Shown in pieces: positions 43,107 to 51,479 of a DNA stretch of 64,000 bases. The first letter of the stretch is position 1. Every line of letters begins with the position of its first letter. The notes beneath the pieces are model-generated. The model did not search any database. It saw nothing but the letters and a program-made list of their open reading frames with translations, and was not told where the DNA came from. The translations under genes were made by a program, and so were the position numbers. The stretch is from JAGZHZ01 sp963929865 (GTDB taxonomy: Bacteria; Bacillota; Clostridia; Lachnospirales; Lachnospiraceae): NCBI GenBank assembly GCA_963929865.1, contig CAWVKK010000045.1, positions 1 to 64,000 of the forward strand, in the 5' to 3' direction.

Positions 43107-43174
43107 TTTCCTATTTTTACCTTATTCTATTTCTCAGGGAGGAAAAATTCTCTATGCTGTCTATAGATTTTAAA

Positions 43175-44209
43175 TTATTCAGCTTCTGCTGCTGTAGATT
43201 CTTCTGTAACTGGTGAATATGGGATACGTACGGAAACACCGTCTTCTGCAACTTCATATTCTGTTCCTTCAACGAAGTCTACACCGTTTGCTGCGTTGAT
43301 AGCGATCTCGATCAGAGCTTTACCCATTGCATCGCCATCCTGTTTTACAGTAGCTGCCATCTTTCCGCTTCTGATTGCTTCCAGTCCAGCGTCTGTAGCG
43401 TCTACACCGATTACAGGGATCCATTTCTCGGATTCTGCGTCTGTGTTGTATCCAGCTGCGTTCAATGCGGAGATAACACCAAGAGCCATATCATCGTTGT
43501 TGCAGAATACAGCTTCGATCTCGCCGTCATGAGCTGCTAAGATAGCTTCCATAGAAGACTGTGCCTGGTCTGTAGCCCAGTTAGCAACAACTGGTTCACC
43601 CTGAATATTTTCCATTGTCATGCCGCGCTCTTCTGCCTGGGATACACAGTACTCTGTACGAGCTTCTGCTTCTGGGTTTCCTGGCTCACCTTTGAATACT
43701 AAGTACTGGCATACGCCGTCGCCGTTTAAGTCGTATTCTGGGTTAGCTTCCCACATATCAGCTAACAGATCGCCCTGCATTACACCAGCTTCAGAAGCTG
43801 TTGTTCCAACGAACAGACCGCTGCAGGATTCAAGAACGGATGCATCTGGCTCTCTGTTGAAGAAGATTGCCGGAACGCCTGCGTCAACTGCTCTGTCAGC
43901 AAGTCCCTGAGCAGATCCTGTATCTACACAGTTGATCAGAACAACATCAAGATCCTGTGCCATCAAAACGTCCATCTGGTCGTTCTGTTTAGCCTGATCG
44001 CCCTGAGCATCCTGCATGTTCAGATTAACAGTTACATCTGCTTCTTCTGCATATTTCTCAAGTGCAGCACGTACAGTAGAGATATAAGTATCGTCGAATT
44101 TGTAAATCAGAACACCTACGTTGATTTCTGATTTTGCTTCTTCAGCCTGTACTGGTAACATAGATACTGCCATACCACAAGCGAGTAATAATGCTAATCT
44201 TTTTTTCAT
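43175..44209 (-). CDS. mglB: D-galactose/D-glucose-binding protein
   Basis: This extracellular binding protein of 344 residues is of the GGBP type. The signal peptide (KKRLALLLACGMAVSMLP, cut near VQAEEA) seems to be of the ordinary kind; the LLAC near residue 11 is too close to the start for a standard lipobox. Sugar-site segments are VLIYKFDDTYIS, FFNREPDA, EARTEY and CNNDDMALG, and GVDATDAG follows. The calcium-loop DLNGDGVCQY matches the E. coli protein. It is the first gene of mglBAC and has preferred codons throughout. Confidence 0.93.
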   Translation of the reverse strand: MKKRLALLLACGMAVSMLPVQAEEAKSEINVGVLIYKFDDTYISTVRAALEKYAEEADVTVNLNMQDAQGDQAKQNDQMDVLMAQDLDVVLINCVDTGSAQGLADRAVDAGVPAIFFNREPDASVLESCSGLFVGTTASEAGVMQGDLLADMWEANPEYDLNGDGVCQYLVFKGEPGNPEAEARTEYCVSQAEERGMTMENIQGEPVVANWATDQAQSSMEAILAAHDGEIEAVFCNNDDMALGVISALNAAGYNTDAESEKWIPVIGVDATDAGLEAIRSGKMAATVKQDGDAMGKALIEIAINAANGVDFVEGTEYEVAEDGVSVRIPYSPVTEESTAAEAE

Positions 44210-44257
44210 AATAAATAACCTCCATTCGCTTTCTCGCGTTCTTTATTTTGTGAAACC

Positions 44258-44299
44258 ATTATAAAACAAAGTTTCTAGTAATTCTATACAATTTTTTTA
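44258..44299 (-). promoter_or_regulatory. Promoter of mglBAC with the shared AAAATYGTATRGAA element
   Basis: On the minus strand -10 TATAAT (44263-44258) lies exactly 18 bp downstream of AAAATTGTATAGAA (44295-44282). The -35 hexamer at 17 bp is TAGAAT, a poor match, so an activator is likely. The element covers about -44 to -31 relative to the predicted start. The transcript would begin near 44251, 42 nt before the ATG. Confidence 0.6.
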
Positions 44300-44366
44300 A
44301 CTCTACTATCGTTTTTCTTATATTTTTCTATATTTTTTTGCGATATTGCCTTAAAAATCTTCGAAA

Positions 44367-45383
44367 TTATTGTGAAACTAGCTGACCCAGCTCCGCGCGT
44401 ATATATCGTTCATTAGTAAGTTTTAAGCTTTCATCGGGTTCTCCCGTCAGAGCAAGGCTGGCGGCAAGGGTAAACATGGCTTCTCCCTGCTGCTGACTGT
44501 TGCAGATTACCGTCCCATACATACTGCCTGACTCGACTGCTTTGATTCCTTCTTCTGTGCCGTCGATTCCTACTATTTTAATATCCTTTTTGATTCCCAT
44601 CTTTTTTATGGCGTCCACTGCCCCAAGCGCCATATCGTCGTTATTGCAGATCACAAGTTCAATATCGTCGCCTTTTTGGAGCCACTGTTCCATCAGCGCG
44701 GCTCCCTGGCTTCGCTCAAAATTGGCGACCCCGGATTCGACAGCTTTGAGCGGAACCCCTGCGTTTCGGATTGTTTTGATGGACCATTCTGTCCGGATAA
44801 TAGCATCCTGGTGTCCCATCTGTCCCTCCATCATGACATACTCTACCGTGCCGTCACCGTCGAGGTCGAGGGCGGACGGATCCTCCGCATACAGGTCTGC
44901 AATCATTTTCCCCTGAAGGACGGCCGATCCCTTTGCGTCTGCTCCGATGTAATAGACCTTATTCCCTTTTTCGATGTCCTGCTCTACCGGTTCCCGGTTA
45001 AAAAAGATCAGGGGGATTCCCTGCGCTTCCGTCTTGTCCACTACGACAGAGGCTGTCGTTCTGTCCACTAAATTGACGCAGAAGATGTCATAGTCCAGCT
45101 GCAGGCATTTGTCCAGCTGCCGGTCCTGCTCGCTTTGATTTTCTTTGGCGTCCAAAATATCAATCTGAACCGCAATTCCGGTATCTTCCTCATATTCGTG
45201 TCCTGCTCTCTCCATATTTTCGATAATATCAGAGAGAAAAATGTCAGATTTTTTATAAGCAAATACTGCAATTTTAATCTGTTTTTTTTCCGGCTTCTGA
45301 TAGCTGTCCCATATTGTTTTTGCACAGAACGCTCCTAAAAAAACAATGAGGAAGCAGATTAGGGCTATCTTTTTCTTTTCCAT
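44367..45383 (-). CDS. Membrane-anchored galactose/glucose-binding-like protein
   Basis: The protein has 338 residues and resembles MglB closely: FAYKKSDIFLSD, FFNREPVE, a calcium loop DLDGDGTVEY, CNNDDMALGA and GIDGTEEG are all kept. Instead of a cleavable signal it has an N-terminal hydrophobic helix (KKIALICFLIVFLGAFCAK) with no good lipobox, so it is probably membrane-bound. It lies between a second binding-like protein and mglB, in line with the sensor kinase operon. A sensory rather than transport role is inferred, in which sugar-loaded protein signals to the kinase. Confidence 0.8.
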   Translation of the reverse strand: MEKKKIALICFLIVFLGAFCAKTIWDSYQKPEKKQIKIAVFAYKKSDIFLSDIIENMERAGHEYEEDTGIAVQIDILDAKENQSEQDRQLDKCLQLDYDIFCVNLVDRTTASVVVDKTEAQGIPLIFFNREPVEQDIEKGNKVYYIGADAKGSAVLQGKMIADLYAEDPSALDLDGDGTVEYVMMEGQMGHQDAIIRTEWSIKTIRNAGVPLKAVESGVANFERSQGAALMEQWLQKGDDIELVICNNDDMALGAVDAIKKMGIKKDIKIVGIDGTEEGIKAVESGSMYGTVICNSQQQGEAMFTLAASLALTGEPDESLKLTNERYIRAELGQLVSQ

Positions 45384-45401
45384 ACTTCTTCTCCTTTTCT
45401 G

Positions 45402-46340
45402 TCAGGAAATCGGAAAAAGCACCTGCTCATACTGTCTGCTGTAAACGTCTTCGGAGGAGATGACATACTGATCGATCATCAGATCGGCAATTTTGTCTCC
45501 CCGGAGAAGCTTTAGCGCGTTTGCCACTGTCAGGCATCCCATGCTCGTCTCGTCTGTAACGGCAATTCCGTCTATTGTTCCGTTTTCCATATCGTGTACT
45601 ATGCCGGCGCTGATTCCATTTGCGTACAGTTTTTCTTTCCCTCTTTCCGGCATCCGTTCAGCGAGCAGCTCCGCTGTGCCGACGTCGGCGCCTACAAAAA
45701 TCGTCGTCTGTCTTTCCTCTATATTTTCCAGTTCCTCCGTCATGCTCCACACATTCAGACTGCTTTCTATTCCGTAAGACTGAAGCGTCTCTTGCAGGCT
45801 TTTGCAGAATTCCTGATACAATTCTTTTTTGTGGCGGTTTACCCCAATCCACACGCGTTCTCCTTCCTCCGCTTCCCCTGCAATCATATTTCCCAGCATT
45901 CTTCCGCGTTCTGCCTCGTCTGAACCGATGTTGGCGATCACTTTATCCGACTGCACTTTCATCTTTAATGTGAGAACAGGCTTTTCCTTCAGACTGTTTT
46001 CCACTAAAAACTCCTGAAATTCCTGTGCGTCGACGGGACAGACAACTAAAATCTGCGCGTCGCCTTCGGCTTCTCTTGCTATCGCCTCATTTTGCTTTCT
46101 CTGGCTGATGCCGTCATACAGCGTGACAAAATTGATCTCCACATGGTATTGGTCTGCCGCATATTCCATGCCTCTTTGGAAATATTCCCAGTTTTTCTCT
46201 TCACTGTCGTTTACAATGACGGAAATCCGGTATACTTCTTCTACTTTTTCCTTCAGAATCAGATCTGTGGACGATAAAATCCATAGAAGGATGATCATCA
46301 CCCCGCAGACAATAAAAATATATTTTTCTACTTTTTTCAT
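45402..46340 (-). CDS. Membrane-anchored periplasmic-binding-like sensor protein (XylFII type)
   Basis: The protein has 312 residues: one N-terminal membrane helix (IFIVCGVMIILLWILSS) followed by a Peripla_BP_4-type domain. Visible parts are RISVIVNDSEEKNWEYFQRG, ILVVCPVDAQEF, NIGSDEAERGRMLG and TIFVGADVG. It is more diverged than the neighbour and lacks the calcium loop. The ATG at 46340 overlaps the kinase stop as ATGA and has GGAAG 6 nt upstream; the earlier frame start is less likely. Such anchored binding proteins pair with LytS-type kinases to sense sugars in other Clostridia. Confidence 0.78.
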   Translation of the reverse strand: MKKVEKYIFIVCGVMIILLWILSSTDLILKEKVEEVYRISVIVNDSEEKNWEYFQRGMEYAADQYHVEINFVTLYDGISQRKQNEAIAREAEGDAQILVVCPVDAQEFQEFLVENSLKEKPVLTLKMKVQSDKVIANIGSDEAERGRMLGNMIAGEAEEGERVWIGVNRHKKELYQEFCKSLQETLQSYGIESSLNVWSMTEELENIEERQTTIFVGADVGTAELLAERMPERGKEKLYANGISAGIVHDMENGTIDGIAVTDETSMGCLTVANALKLLRGDKIADLMIDQYVISSEDVYSRQYEQVLFPIS

Positions 46341-48145
46341 TCCAGACTTCCTTCCCATGATGCATAAGGAATTGCCGGGATCTTGATCGTAACGGTTGTT
46401 CCCACATCCAGCTCAGATTGAATAAAGAGACCATATTTTCTTCCAAACTGCATCTGGATTCTCTCCTGTACGTTTCGAACTCCGATTCCTGATCCTCTCT
46501 TGGCAGACTCGACCACCTTTCCCGCCTCTAATGCTTTCGCCATCTCCTGCGTCATGCCTGGACCGTTATCCTGCACGGCTATCCAGATATCCCCCTCGTG
46601 CCTTGTAACGGTAACTTGGATCTCTCCGTCTCCATACATATATTCCATCCCGTGGTAAATAGCATTTTCTACAATCGGCTGTATAATCAGCTTCAGGGTT
46701 GCCATCTCTCCTGTCCCTTCCTCCATGCTGACCGAATATTCAAACTTGTTTTTGAATCGAACCTGCTGAATCATCAGATAATTTGCGGCGTGTTCGACCT
46801 CATTTTTCAGCGGGATGATTCTCTTTCCCTGGCTTAGACTGATCCGGAACAGCCGGCCCAGGGCAGTCACGACTTTGACCGCCTCCTCCTGCTGCTCATT
46901 TTCAATCATCCATACAATAATATCCAGTGTATTGTATAAAAAGTGAGGATTGATCTGAGACTGCAGCGCATCTAATTCTGTTTTTCGCTTTTGTTCGTAT
47001 TCCACAACGATGTCCTTCATCAAGTTTTTAATCACGTACTTCATCTGTGAAATTGCGCTGCCGAGCTGGCAGATTTCTTTGCTTCCGCTCACATCGATCG
47101 TCTCGTCGAGATTTCCCTCTTCAATCTCATGGACATGGCGTACCAGATCCTGAATAGGCAGACAGATTTTATTTGAAATATAAACATTTAAAATCAGAAG
47201 AATCGTCAGCAGGATGACAAAAAGCATCAGGACAAACAGCCTTCCTTTTACGGAAGAGATCGATCCTTCCTGGTCCAGACCGACTCCTATAATTTTCCAT
47301 CCGGTATATCCGATTGTCTTTGATGAGACAAGATACTGTTTTCCGTTCAGATGACAGATAAAATTTCCGTCTTTGTTCGGCTGTTCTGCAAAAATTTCCG
47401 TCAGATCTTCCTCCAGTCCGAGCGATACGAGCCTTTGCCTTGGATCATAGATCGTCTCTCCGTCTTCGTTGAGTATCGCCACGTTGATGTTCGACAGGTC
47501 TGTGTTGTCAAAAATACTCTCTATCCAGGAATACTGCAGGTTGATCAGTAAAACCCCCTGTATCGTCTCATCCTCATAATTAATCTGGACGGCGCGGCTC
47601 ATCGGTATAACCCAGCTGTACGACTCGTCTGACGCTGTGTACAGATTCTGAACCTTAGGGTCCAGGAAATGGACATTTTCATTTTCCTGAACCGCAGTCT
47701 GAAACCATTCCTCCTGGCGAACGTCCACCCACTCATTAAGGATTGCCGGCGGCGATGCTTCCAGCAGATTTCCCTCATCGTCAAAGAGCGCTATGCTCTC
47801 TATCGTATCCGGATTGATTTCGCAGACAAGCTTAAATTCGTCATACACAGAGTCTTCCGGAAAGTGCGCTTCCCGAATTACATTATAGTAAAGGGCGTCG
47901 GATGCCTTTAACATACTCCTGATGTGGGAATAGAGAGGGACGCTTGCCTGTGAGACGGAGGCGGCGATCTGCTCTTCCATCAGCTCATCGATCCGTCTGC
48001 TGTACTGAAAATTCATAAACATCCCGATCACCGCGGTGATGATAATGGACACGACGGAAAAAGACAGCCACAGTACATAGCGAAAACTCCAGTTTTTTAA
48101 GATATCCTGCAGGGAATGCCTTATTTTTTTGATTTTTTTCTCCAT
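46337..48145 (-). CDS. LytS/YesM-type sensor histidine kinase
   Basis: The kinase has 602 residues. Two membrane helices (about 24-46 and 300-320) flank an extracellular sensor domain of the dCache type. A HAMP linker (near 325-375) and a His_kinase domain follow, with phospho-acceptor QINPHFLYNTLDI near residue 400. The ATPase part shows IVQPIVENAIYHGM-like (IIQPIVENAIYHG) and a G-box GSGIGVRNVQERI. It is the middle gene of a regulator-kinase-binding protein operon, so it likely senses hexoses via the two anchored binding proteins. Confidence 0.92.
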   Translation of the reverse strand: MEKKIKKIRHSLQDILKNWSFRYVLWLSFSVVSIIITAVIGMFMNFQYSRRIDELMEEQIAASVSQASVPLYSHIRSMLKASDALYYNVIREAHFPEDSVYDEFKLVCEINPDTIESIALFDDEGNLLEASPPAILNEWVDVRQEEWFQTAVQENENVHFLDPKVQNLYTASDESYSWVIPMSRAVQINYEDETIQGVLLINLQYSWIESIFDNTDLSNINVAILNEDGETIYDPRQRLVSLGLEEDLTEIFAEQPNKDGNFICHLNGKQYLVSSKTIGYTGWKIIGVGLDQEGSISSVKGRLFVLMLFVILLTILLILNVYISNKICLPIQDLVRHVHEIEEGNLDETIDVSGSKEICQLGSAISQMKYVIKNLMKDIVVEYEQKRKTELDALQSQINPHFLYNTLDIIVWMIENEQQEEAVKVVTALGRLFRISLSQGKRIIPLKNEVEHAANYLMIQQVRFKNKFEYSVSMEEGTGEMATLKLIIQPIVENAIYHGMEYMYGDGEIQVTVTRHEGDIWIAVQDNGPGMTQEMAKALEAGKVVESAKRGSGIGVRNVQERIQMQFGRKYGLFIQSELDVGTTVTIKIPAIPYASWEGSLE

Positions 48146-48154
48146 GCTTTTTCC

Positions 48155-49771
48155 CTATCTTTTATAGTATTTGCTCGGAGCTACTCCAAATTTTTTCTTA
48201 AACACATAGCTGAAATAATTCGGCTCGGAGTATCCTACTTTTTCCGCAATCACATACGTCTTGTCCGTCGTGTCCTTTAAAAGCTCCAACGCTTTTTTTA
48301 ATCTCAGATCTGTCAGATATGAGACATAGCTCTCCCCCACCTCTTTTTTGAAAATAGTTGAAAAATATGCGGGGCTGATATGAAGCTCCTGGCAGATCAT
48401 CTCCACAGACAGAGACGGCTCCTGATAGTGCATCTCGATGAAAGCCTTTGCCTGGTTAATCAGTTTGAGCGTGGCGTCCTCTCTTTCCTTTCCAATCTCC
48501 TTTTGGATGTTCAGGCAGATCTCTTTCATCCACTCTTTCATTTTTTCAGCTGATTTGATTTGGAAGATTTGTTCAATATAATCTCTTGAAATTTCTTCTC
48601 CGTCTCCTGTATGGACGTCGCATTTTTCCGCAAATTTCATGAGATTAATCACAAGCGAAATGTAGTAGATCATAACCTGGTTTTCGTGAATCTTTTTGTT
48701 TTCCGCCTGGTCTACGATTTCCTCCACGCATTTGCAGACCTTCTCCTCTGTTCCAAACTTAATGCTGACCATCAGCTGGTCTTCCAGCTTTTCTTCTAAA
48801 AGCAGACTCTCATTTTGTCCCGGCTCTACGTCCTGGATGTAGATTGCTTTTCCTTTTCCCATAATCCGGTAATACCCAAGGGCCTCTTTCGATTCCTGGT
48901 AGGATGCCTGGATGTCCATCACGTCTTCCACCACGCTTCCCACTCCGACAGTGATCTCGATATCGAGCAGCTTTTTGCATGAGCGGCAGAAATTGTTGAA
49001 AAGCATAACGGCTTTTCTCCCGGTTTCACCCTTTTTCAGCCCTAAAATGACGCTCCACCCTGATGTTGTGCGCATAAAAATATTTTTATACTGGTCCTGA
49101 ACCATTTCTTCCAGATACTGCTTGACAGAAAAGTACTGCATTTCTTCCTGGTCAATTCCTTCAAACTCCCTGTTATTGTCTGTCTTTTTTTCTGTCAGCA
49201 TCAGAGTCGCCACCAGATATTGATCCTGAAACATCAGCGGAATCTGGTAAAGAGACATTTTCTGCTGAATTTCCTCCCTGCTCTTAAGCTTTCCGTGCAC
49301 AAGATCTGTCAAGAACCGTTCTTTGATCACGGGAAGTCCTTTCATATACGCTTCCTTCAGTTTTTCAATGTTTCTCTTTTTTAGAAGATCTTCGACAATG
49401 GACTGGCGGACTCTTCTGAGAATTTCCGTCATCTCTTCAATGTTGACCGGTTTGAGGATGTATTCGATGACGTTGTATTTCAGCGCCTGCTTGGCGTATT
49501 CGAATTCGTCAAATCCGGAAAAAATTATCACTTTAATATCCGGATATTCGTCTTTTAGCTTTGAGGCAAGTTCCAGTCCGTCCATAAACGGCATACGGAT
49601 GTCGGTCAGCACAACGTCCGGTTCATTGACCTCGATCACTTCCATCGCTTCCTGACCGTTGCTGACATTTCCGATCAGCTCATATCCCAGCTTTTCCCAT
49701 GGAACTTTTTTTGCAATAATTTTTCTTACCTCTTCCTCGTCATCTACCAATAAAATTTTTAAAAAGTTCAC
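48155..49771 (-). CDS. YesN-type response regulator with AraC DNA-binding domain
   Basis: The protein has 538 residues from the GTG at 49771, preceded by GGGGTGG; the reading frame extends 67 codons upstream but homologs begin at NFLKILLVDDEEE. The receiver domain has its Asp in VVLTDIRMPFMDGLELA, a long middle region follows, and the C-terminal AraC-type double HTH runs from SVEMICQELHISPAYFSTIF to VGYSEPNYFSYVFKKKFGVAPSKYY. It probably activates the downstream sugar transport genes. A GGTATC-N3-GATACC palindrome lies before its promoter. Confidence 0.9.
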   Translation of the reverse strand: MNFLKILLVDDEEEVRKIIAKKVPWEKLGYELIGNVSNGQEAMEVIEVNEPDVVLTDIRMPFMDGLELASKLKDEYPDIKVIIFSGFDEFEYAKQALKYNVIEYILKPVNIEEMTEILRRVRQSIVEDLLKKRNIEKLKEAYMKGLPVIKERFLTDLVHGKLKSREEIQQKMSLYQIPLMFQDQYLVATLMLTEKKTDNNREFEGIDQEEMQYFSVKQYLEEMVQDQYKNIFMRTTSGWSVILGLKKGETGRKAVMLFNNFCRSCKKLLDIEITVGVGSVVEDVMDIQASYQESKEALGYYRIMGKGKAIYIQDVEPGQNESLLLEEKLEDQLMVSIKFGTEEKVCKCVEEIVDQAENKKIHENQVMIYYISLVINLMKFAEKCDVHTGDGEEISRDYIEQIFQIKSAEKMKEWMKEICLNIQKEIGKEREDATLKLINQAKAFIEMHYQEPSLSVEMICQELHISPAYFSTIFKKEVGESYVSYLTDLRLKKALELLKDTTDKTYVIAEKVGYSEPNYFSYVFKKKFGVAPSKYYKR

Positions 49772-49802
49772 AATTCCACCCCATCTTTCGTCTTTCTGCC
49801 TA

Positions 49803-49839
49803 TTATGCATCGGCAATTTTTTACGGTATCTTTGATACC
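49803..49839 (-). promoter_or_regulatory. Promoter region of the YesN-type regulator with a GGTATC-N3-GATACC palindrome
   Basis: A -10 CATAAT with extended TG (49808-49803) lies about 31 bp before the GTG. A 15-bp palindrome (49825-49839) is centred near -36 and covers the -35 region, suited to a regulator site. No normal -35 is present. Confidence 0.4.
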
Positions 49840-49910
49840 TGTTTATTTTCCTTATTATGCTCTGCGCAGAACCGGGACTCTCCCGCCCTGCCGGTTTCCG
49901 TATCCAAAGA

Positions 49911-49933
49911 AGGCTTTCAAATTTTGAAAGCCT
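49911..49933 (-). terminator. Terminator after the small acidic membrane protein gene
   Basis: AGGCTTTCAA/TTGAAAGCCT with a 3-nt centre, followed by TCTTTGG on the minus strand. The 275-bp gap otherwise holds the promoter of the YesN-type regulator. Confidence 0.55.
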
Positions 49934-50046
49934 GCTCTTGCGCTGTGCTGAAAAAGAAAAGGACCGCCGCAAATTGTATTCCCTGTCATCTCCATCTCCC
50001 TTTTATGCAGCAGCCCATCTTATCTTTTATTTTTTCCTGTCATTTG

Positions 50047-50361
50047 CTATTTTACAATTCCAAAAATCACTAAAATAACGATTGCCGCGACCACGACAGC
50101 GATAATCATGTCCATCACTTTCAGCGGAACATGGATATGGTCATACAGACGGTTTCTCAATCTGTCGGGCACCTCCGGCTTGTCGTCCTCGTCCTCTTCT
50201 TCCTCTCCTTCTTCCATATCTTCCTCGTCCGTATCCTCGTCGGTCTGTGTCTCGTGTTGTGGGCTGTTCTCTTTCTCCTGTGCCGTTTCCGGTAAAATTT
50301 CTATCTCCATCTGTGTCTCTTCTTTTTCATTTTGTTCTTCTTTTCGATCTTTTTCTTCCAA
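50047..50361 (-). CDS. Small acidic protein with C-terminal membrane helix (unknown)
   Basis: This reading frame of about 104 codons is not recognised. The first 70 residues are almost all Glu, Asp, Lys, Gln and Thr, and include a run DEEDMEEGEEEEDEDDKPE. The last ~22 residues are a hydrophobic helix (MIIAVVVAAIVILVIFGIV), so it looks tail-anchored with a charged cytoplasmic part. The first codon is a TTG with a poor ribosome site; an internal ATG at residue 18 is an alternative start. A terminator follows. It diverges from the glycosyltransferase operon. Confidence 0.55.
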   Translation of the reverse strand: MEEKDRKEEQNEKEETQMEIEILPETAQEKENSPQHETQTDEDTDEEDMEEGEEEEDEDDKPEVPDRLRNRLYDHIHVPLKVMDMIIAVVVAAIVILVIFGIVK

Positions 50362-50467
50362 TTTTAAGACCCCGCTTTCTCTATCATACTACATAGATTT
50401 TACTGAAATTTCCGATCTATGTCAACCTTACTTCTTGCCCTTTTCCGTTCAAAAACAGATTGTACAA

Positions 50468-50496
50468 TTGCATCCGTCTCGCAATAATGATATAAT
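50468..50496 (+). promoter_or_regulatory. Promoter of the glycosyltransferase-ATP-grasp-SMR operon
   Basis: TTGCAT (50468-50473), a 17-bp spacer and TATAAT (50491-50496) with extended TGA. It lies 34 bp before the ATG at 50531. Confidence 0.8.
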
Positions 50497-50530
50497 TTAA
50501 CGGAATCTTTACAAAAAGGAGAAAGTGCAA

Positions 50531-51472
50531 ATGTTGGTATCTGTTGTCATTCCCTGCTATAATTCCCAGCATACGATCAAGACCGTGGTAGAGCTGACGA
50601 TACAAGAATTTCAAAAAATGCCGGAATATTCGTATGAATTCGTGCTTGTCAACGACTATTCCAAGGATCAGACGTTTCTTTCCATCAGGGAACTCGCGCA
50701 AAAATATCCCTTCGTCAAGGGAATCAACCTTGCCCGCAACTTTGGACAGCACAATGCTCTGATGGCCGCGCTGCATTACGCCCAGGGAGATCTGATCGTC
50801 GGAATGGACGATGATCTCCAGACCCATCCTTCTCAGATGCATGTTCTGCTTGACAAAATGAAAGAGGGCTATGATCTTGTCTACGGAAATTACGGCAAGA
50901 GAAAAAATTCATTTTTAAAAAATCTCTCCAGCAAATTTAACGCTGTAACCTCTAGGGTTTTGCTCGGACGTCCCAAAGAAATCGTCTCCAGCAACTACTG
51001 GGTCATCAACCGCTATGTGAGAGATGAGGTCATCAAATATCAGAATTTCAACCCCTATATCGACGCTCTCTTTTACCGGTGTACGACCAAAATCGCAGAC
51101 GTCACGATCGAACACCATAAAAGGGCAGAAGGCTCTTCTAATTACACCTTCTCTAAGCTTGTCCGCCTTTGGCTTGCATACTGGAATTTTTCCGTGGTTC
51201 CGCTTCGAATTTCTGCTTTTTTAGGCATCCTTTTTTCGGTGTGCGGTTTTTTGGGTGCTGTGGCAGTCCTGATTCAGCAGCTGATCGCCCCGAGTTCTCA
51301 GATAGGCTGGGCTTCTATTATGTGCGCGCTGTTTCTGTTTTTTGGATTTGTGCTTCTTGTGCTTGGCATTATCGGGGAATATCTCGGAAAAATTATGCTC
51401 TGCATCAATGACACGCCCCAGTTTATCATAAGAGAAACCGTCAATGTGCCTCAAAACGGAAAGGAGTGCTGA
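50531..51472 (+). CDS. Polyprenyl-phosphate glycosyltransferase (GtrB/ArnC/DPM1-like, GT2)
   Basis: The protein has 313 residues. The N-terminal GT2 domain has VSVVIPCYNSQHTIKTVVEL and the DXD-type GMDDDLQTHPSQM near residue 95. Two C-terminal membrane helices (about 230-255 and 265-290) end in GIIGEYLGKIML, the hallmark of GtrB/DPM1 enzymes that load a sugar onto undecaprenyl phosphate. I use the ATG with GGAG 9 nt upstream; a GTG two codons earlier is too near it. It is the first gene of a four-gene operon. Confidence 0.9.
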   Translation: MLVSVVIPCYNSQHTIKTVVELTIQEFQKMPEYSYEFVLVNDYSKDQTFLSIRELAQKYPFVKGINLARNFGQHNALMAALHYAQGDLIVGMDDDLQTHPSQMHVLLDKMKEGYDLVYGNYGKRKNSFLKNLSSKFNAVTSRVLLGRPKEIVSSNYWVINRYVRDEVIKYQNFNPYIDALFYRCTTKIADVTIEHHKRAEGSSNYTFSKLVRLWLAYWNFSVVPLRISAFLGILFSVCGFLGAVAVLIQQLIAPSSQIGWASIMCALFLFFGFVLLVLGIIGEYLGKIMLCINDTPQFIIRETVNVPQNGKEC

Positions 51473-51479
51473 AAACGCT

